This document shows, piece after piece, positions 6,407-8,642 of a DNA stretch of 8,642 bases; the first letter of the stretch is position 1; every line of letters starts with the position of its first letter. The DNA is from Clostridia bacterium (GTDB lineage Bacteria; Bacillota; Clostridia; Oscillospirales; CAG-272). A model generated the notes under the pieces. The model was given only the letters and a program-made list of their open reading frames with translations, searched no databases and was not told the DNA's origin. Where the stretch lies: assembly GCA_017612655.1 (NCBI GenBank), contig JAGAFM010000152.1, positions 1-8,642 on the forward strand. The letters run 5' to 3'. Position numbers and translations under genes: made by a program.

Positions 6407-7006
6407 TTATGCGTTTTCCTTTTCAGCTTCCGCAACAGCCTCAGCGGCTTTTTCAACGGTTTCGGAAACTTCCGCAGCTTCCTCGGCAGCGGCTTCAACC
6501 GCTTCCGCGACCGCTTCCTCGGCCTTTTCAGCTGTTTCTTCCGCCGCTTCGGTCACTGCTTCCGCAGCCTTTTCTTCCGCCTTTTTCGCCTTGGGAGCCT
6601 TTTCCTTTTTCGGAGCGGAGGCCTTGGCGGCTTTCTTGGGCTCTTCGTTGGCGCTTGCTTCATCCGCTACGAGCTTGATAATGGCCATCTCGGCACCGTC
6701 TCCGCGGCGCGGTCCCATTTTATAGATGCGCGTATAACCGCCGTCACGGTCGGCATAGCCGGGCGCGATCTGGTCAAACAGCTTCTTCACGACGTCTTCC
6801 TTGGTGATAAACGCCATCGCTGCGCGGCGTGCATCAAGGGTGTTTTTCTTTCCGACAGTAATCATTTTTTCTGTCAGAGCTCTGACTTCTTTCGCTCTCG
6901 TCAGAGTGGTCTCAATCTGTCCGTTCTCCAGAAGATAGGTAACCATTCCTCTGAGCATCGCGTTTCTATGTGCAGTCGGTCTGCCGAGTTTTCTAGTACC
7001 AGGCAT
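6407..7006 (-). CDS. rplQ: 50S ribosomal protein L17 (bL17) with long C-terminal extension
   Basis: A 199-residue L17, much longer than the roughly 120 residues usual in Bacillus. The conserved body is residues 1-113: RKLGRPTAHRNAMLRGM (5-21), ENGQIETTLTRAKEVR (27-42), GGYTRIYKMGPRRGDGAEMA (89-108). L17 is part of the large ribosomal subunit near the exit-tunnel side. Residues 114-199 form a low-complexity tail: first a Lys/Ala/Pro-rich basic stretch (about 124-143), then an Ala/Glu-rich acidic stretch (about 144-199) likely to be helical or disordered. AAGGAGGA (7016-7023) lies 9 bases before the ATG. It follows rpoA by 54 bases and is the last gene of the alpha operon. The identity is certain; the role of the tail is unknown. 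Confidence 0.97.
   Translation of the reverse strand: MPGTRKLGRPTAHRNAMLRGMVTYLLENGQIETTLTRAKEVRALTEKMITVGKKNTLDARRAAMAFITKEDVVKKLFDQIAPGYADRDGGYTRIYKMGPRRGDGAEMAIIKLVADEASANEEPKKAAKASAPKKEKAPKAKKAEEKAAEAVTEAAEETAEKAEEAVAEAVEAAAEEAAEVSETVEKAAEAVAEAEKENA
6410..6667 (-). repeat. Low-complexity, internally repetitive DNA encoding the L17 tail
   Basis: This stretch is made of imperfect repeats of short Ala and Glu/Lys codon units; GCTTC and CCGC words recur on the plus strand. The protein tail it encodes repeats motifs such as EKAAEAV, EKAEEAV and AEAVEAA. The pattern suggests growth by replication slippage. The reading frame stays open throughout, so it is a real coding extension rather than a frameshift. 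Confidence 0.6.
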
Positions 7007-7029
7007 TTGAGTGATTCCTCCTTACTTGG

Positions 7030-7052
7030 GGATCCGGCCGTTCACCGGTTCC
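7030..7052 (-). other. Small hairpin in the rpoA-rplQ spacer
   Basis: On the minus strand, 23 bases can fold as 3 bp, one A/A mismatch, then 4 bp (CCGG/CCGG) around a 7-base loop. It sits just after the rpoA stop and before the rplQ ribosome binding site. There is no T tract, so it is not a terminator. It may be an mRNA stability or processing element, or mere chance. Confidence 0.35.
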
Positions 7053-7060
7053 TGCAATTC

Positions 7061-8011
7061 TTATTCGTCTTCCTTCTTCAAACTGACGCCCAGAGAATTC
7101 AGTTTCCCGATTACCTCTTCCAGAGATTTCTTTCCGAGATTCCGGACTTTGATCATGTCTTCTTCCGTCATGCTTGTCAGATCTCCAACCGTATTCATTC
7201 CGTGACGTTTCAGGCAGTTGAAGCTGCGGACGGATAATTCAAGTTCCTCAATGGTCATCCCAAGGATCTCGCCTTTTTTCGTTTCCTGTCGAGGTTCCAT
7301 GATCTCTGCACGCTTTGCCTGTTCGGTCAAATCAATAAAGAGATTGAGATGCTCGTTGAGAATCTTGGCGCCGAACGATATCGCCTCCTTGGCGGTCATC
7401 GTTCCGTTGGTCAATACTTCAAGGGTCAGTTTGTCATAGTCGGTCGTTGAACCGACGCGGGAGTCTTCCACAGAGTAATTGACGTTGTAAACCGGAGTGT
7501 AAATCGAATCGATGTAGATGACTCCGGGAATCTGAACGTCGGAATGAAGCTGCTTGTTCTTTTCCTGAGAAACGTATCCTCTTCCGTGACTGAAAGTCAA
7601 CTGCATAGAGAAACGGACATCCTCGCTGATGGTACAGATGTGGTGGTCCGGATTCAGGATTTCGATCTCGCCGTCCTGCTTGATATCCCCTGCACGGACT
7701 TCGCACGGTCCGTTGACTTCCAGAAGAACGGTCTTGGACTCTTCGCAGAACAGTTTGGCAGTGATTCCCTTCACATTGAGAACGATCTCGCAGACATCCT
7801 CTCTCACGCCGGGAATCGTCGAGATTTCATGTAATACGCCTTCGATTTTGATCGAAGTGACGGCTACACCCGGAAGAGAGCTGAGTAAAACTCTGCGAAG
7901 AGAGTTGCCGAGCGTCGTTCCAAAACCTCTTTCCAGAGGATTCAGGACAAACCGGCCGCGGGAACCGTCTTCACTCATCGACTCAGTTTCGATAATGGGT
8001 GTCTCAATCAT
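7061..8011 (-). CDS. rpoA: DNA-directed RNA polymerase alpha subunit
   Basis: A 316-residue alpha subunit that dimerises to nucleate RNA polymerase assembly. The N-terminal domain has the dimer signature LERGFGTTLGNSLRRVLLSS (26-45) and SIKIEGVLHE (53-62), then PGVIYIDSIYTPV (162-174), RVGSTTDYDKLTLEV (185-199) and EAISFGAKILNEHLNLF (209-225). After a short linker (about 235-248) the C-terminal domain has IEELELSVRSFNCLKRHGMNT (254-274) and KVRNLGKKSLEEV (288-300), which bind UP elements and regulators. I start at the ATG at 8011 because AGGAGGA (8021-8027) is 9 bases upstream and the resulting MIETPIIETE start matches the family; the frame could extend 10 codons but through the ribosome binding site. 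Length and motifs are normal. Confidence 0.98.
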   Translation of the reverse strand: MIETPIIETESMSEDGSRGRFVLNPLERGFGTTLGNSLRRVLLSSLPGVAVTSIKIEGVLHEISTIPGVREDVCEIVLNVKGITAKLFCEESKTVLLEVNGPCEVRAGDIKQDGEIEILNPDHHICTISEDVRFSMQLTFSHGRGYVSQEKNKQLHSDVQIPGVIYIDSIYTPVYNVNYSVEDSRVGSTTDYDKLTLEVLTNGTMTAKEAISFGAKILNEHLNLFIDLTEQAKRAEIMEPRQETKKGEILGMTIEELELSVRSFNCLKRHGMNTVGDLTSMTEEDMIKVRNLGKKSLEEVIGKLNSLGVSLKKEDE

Positions 8012-8168
8012 AGTGTATTGTCCTCCTGTTCGTATGATCAATCATGCAGATAAACGGGAACTCTCCCTTGCAGGCGATACGCCGCCGGAGCTCCGAAGCA
8101 CTCGATCTGCATGGACGGGTTTCGAAACACAATCCCCTGGATCGGTTTCGATGGCGGGAGACAATGAC
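8012..8168 (-). promoter_or_regulatory. Structured rpsD-rpoA spacer, possible regulatory RNA
   Basis: This 157-base gap is long for neighbouring genes of a ribosomal operon. On the minus-strand transcript two inverted repeats stand out: CGAAAC (8150-8145) with GTTTCG (8128-8123), and a perfect 9-bp pair CATGCAGAT (8113-8105) with ATCTGCATG (8051-8043). The 9-bp stem would enclose small hairpins GGCG/CGCC (8073-8083) and GGGA/TCCC (8056-8067), giving a multi-branch junction ending about 15 bases before the rpoA ribosome binding site (8021-8027). No T tract or clear promoter is present. An autoregulatory site for a ribosomal protein such as S4 is a guess from position. Confidence 0.45.
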
Positions 8169-8642
8169 TTACTTCGAATACAACTCGACGATCAGGTGTT
8201 CCTCGAACGGGAAGTCCACATCATCTCTGGCGGGCTTCGCGGTAATCGTTGCTTTCACGTTTGCCTTGTCCAGATCGATCCATTTCGGAGCAGTGACGCC
8301 ATCCAGTTTTTCCACGAGTTCCTTGAACTTTACGGAAGAGCGGCTGGAATCCTTCAGTTCAATGGTATCGCCCGGCTTGACAATAATGGAAGGAATGGTA
8401 ACCTTCTTGCCGTTCAATGTGAAGTGACCGTGGAGAACCAGCTGACGTGCATCATGCCGGTTTTCAGCCATTCCCATCTTGAACACGACATTGTCAAGAC
8501 GGCATTCGAGAAGAGAGAGAAGGTTTTCGCCGGTCTGACCTTCCAGTCTGTCCGCCTTGTCAAAATACGTTCTGAACTGCTTTTCGGGCACGCCGTAAAT
8601 TCTCTTTGCCTTCTGCTTCTCGCGAAGCTGCATGCCGTACTC
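8169..8642 (-). CDS. rpsD: 30S ribosomal protein S4 (uS4), N-terminus off the edge
   Basis: The frame is open to the right edge and 157 residues are present; about 40 N-terminal residues are missing compared with the usual length near 200. It begins EYGMQLREKQKAKRIYGV, a conserved S4 block, and contains the S4 RNA-binding domain RLDNVVFKMGMAENRHDARQ followed by VLHGHFTLNGKKV and PGDTIELK. The end, HLIVELYSK, is the usual C-terminus. S4 binds 16S rRNA early in small-subunit assembly and in several bacteria represses its own mRNA. It precedes rpoA on the minus strand, the normal alpha-operon order. An internal Met at 8633 is not the true start, since the conserved sequence continues upstream of it. 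Confidence 0.97.
   Translation of the reverse strand, partial: EYGMQLREKQKAKRIYGVPEKQFRTYFDKADRLEGQTGENLLSLLECRLDNVVFKMGMAENRHDARQLVLHGHFTLNGKKVTIPSIIVKPGDTIELKDSSRSSVKFKELVEKLDGVTAPKWIDLDKANVKATITAKPARDDVDFPFEEHLIVELYSK

Noticed and set aside
5636..7237. Long plus-strand open frame (533 codons) opposite the parvulin, rplQ and part of rpoA
   Set aside because: It crosses the alpha-operon terminator and the wall-operon promoter and its Phe/Arg-rich stretch is just the complement of the L17 tail codons; no domain or ribosome binding site.
8012..8041. Longer rpoA start ten codons upstream
   Set aside because: It would place the AGGAGGA ribosome binding site inside the coding region and adds residues not found in RpoA proteins.
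8086..8095. Perfect 10-base palindrome CGGAGCTCCG in the rpsD-rpoA spacer as a protein operator
   Set aside because: It is short and GC-rich, has no promoter beside it, and is better seen as part of the wider set of inverted repeats in that spacer.

Overview
The window looks like a chromosomal segment of a Gram-positive Bacillota of the Clostridia type (Lachnospiraceae or Erysipelotrichia-like relatives are possible). The evidence is the Firmicutes-style S4, RpoA and L17 sequences in the order rpsD-rpoA-rplQ, strong AGGAGG-type ribosome binding sites, a TTGATT-17-TATAAT promoter, mid-range G+C, and a cell-wall gene set typical of Gram-positives. Genus cannot be read from the sequence. No insertion sequence, CRISPR array, tRNA or rRNA gene was found.

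Layout. Positions 1-43 hold the last 13 codons of a plus-strand ROK-family sugar kinase. A spacer with a strong terminator hairpin (143-178) leads to a plus-strand HD-domain phosphohydrolase (205-843). Everything else is on the minus strand. Reading leftward from the right edge, the end of the ribosomal alpha operon comes first: rpsD (partial), a 157-base spacer with unusual inverted repeats, rpoA, and rplQ with a long low-complexity tail, closed by a textbook terminator (6358-6386). Immediately after it a good sigma-A-type promoter (6321-6349) starts a second minus-strand operon: a cytosolic parvulin, an AsnB-family amidotransferase, an ATP-grasp ligase resembling the Enterococcus/Lactococcus D-aspartate ligase, and a MurE ligase. 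MurE meets the HD gene tail to tail with a 13-base overlap.

How the genes work together. The second operon is best read as a peptidoglycan stem-peptide and cross-bridge module. MurE adds the third residue of the stem peptide; its substrate motif is DNPD rather than DNPR, so probably not meso-diaminopimelate and more likely L-lysine or ornithine. The ATP-grasp enzyme would then add D-aspartate to the side-chain amine, and the AsnB homologue would amidate that D-aspartate, as AsnH does in Lactococcus lactis. The asnB and ligase genes overlap by four bases (ATGA), which suggests coupled synthesis. The parvulin at the head of the operon has no signal peptide, so its link to wall synthesis is by position only. 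The most noteworthy points are this compact cross-bridge cassette, the atypical MurE motif, the L17 tail and the structured rpsD-rpoA spacer.
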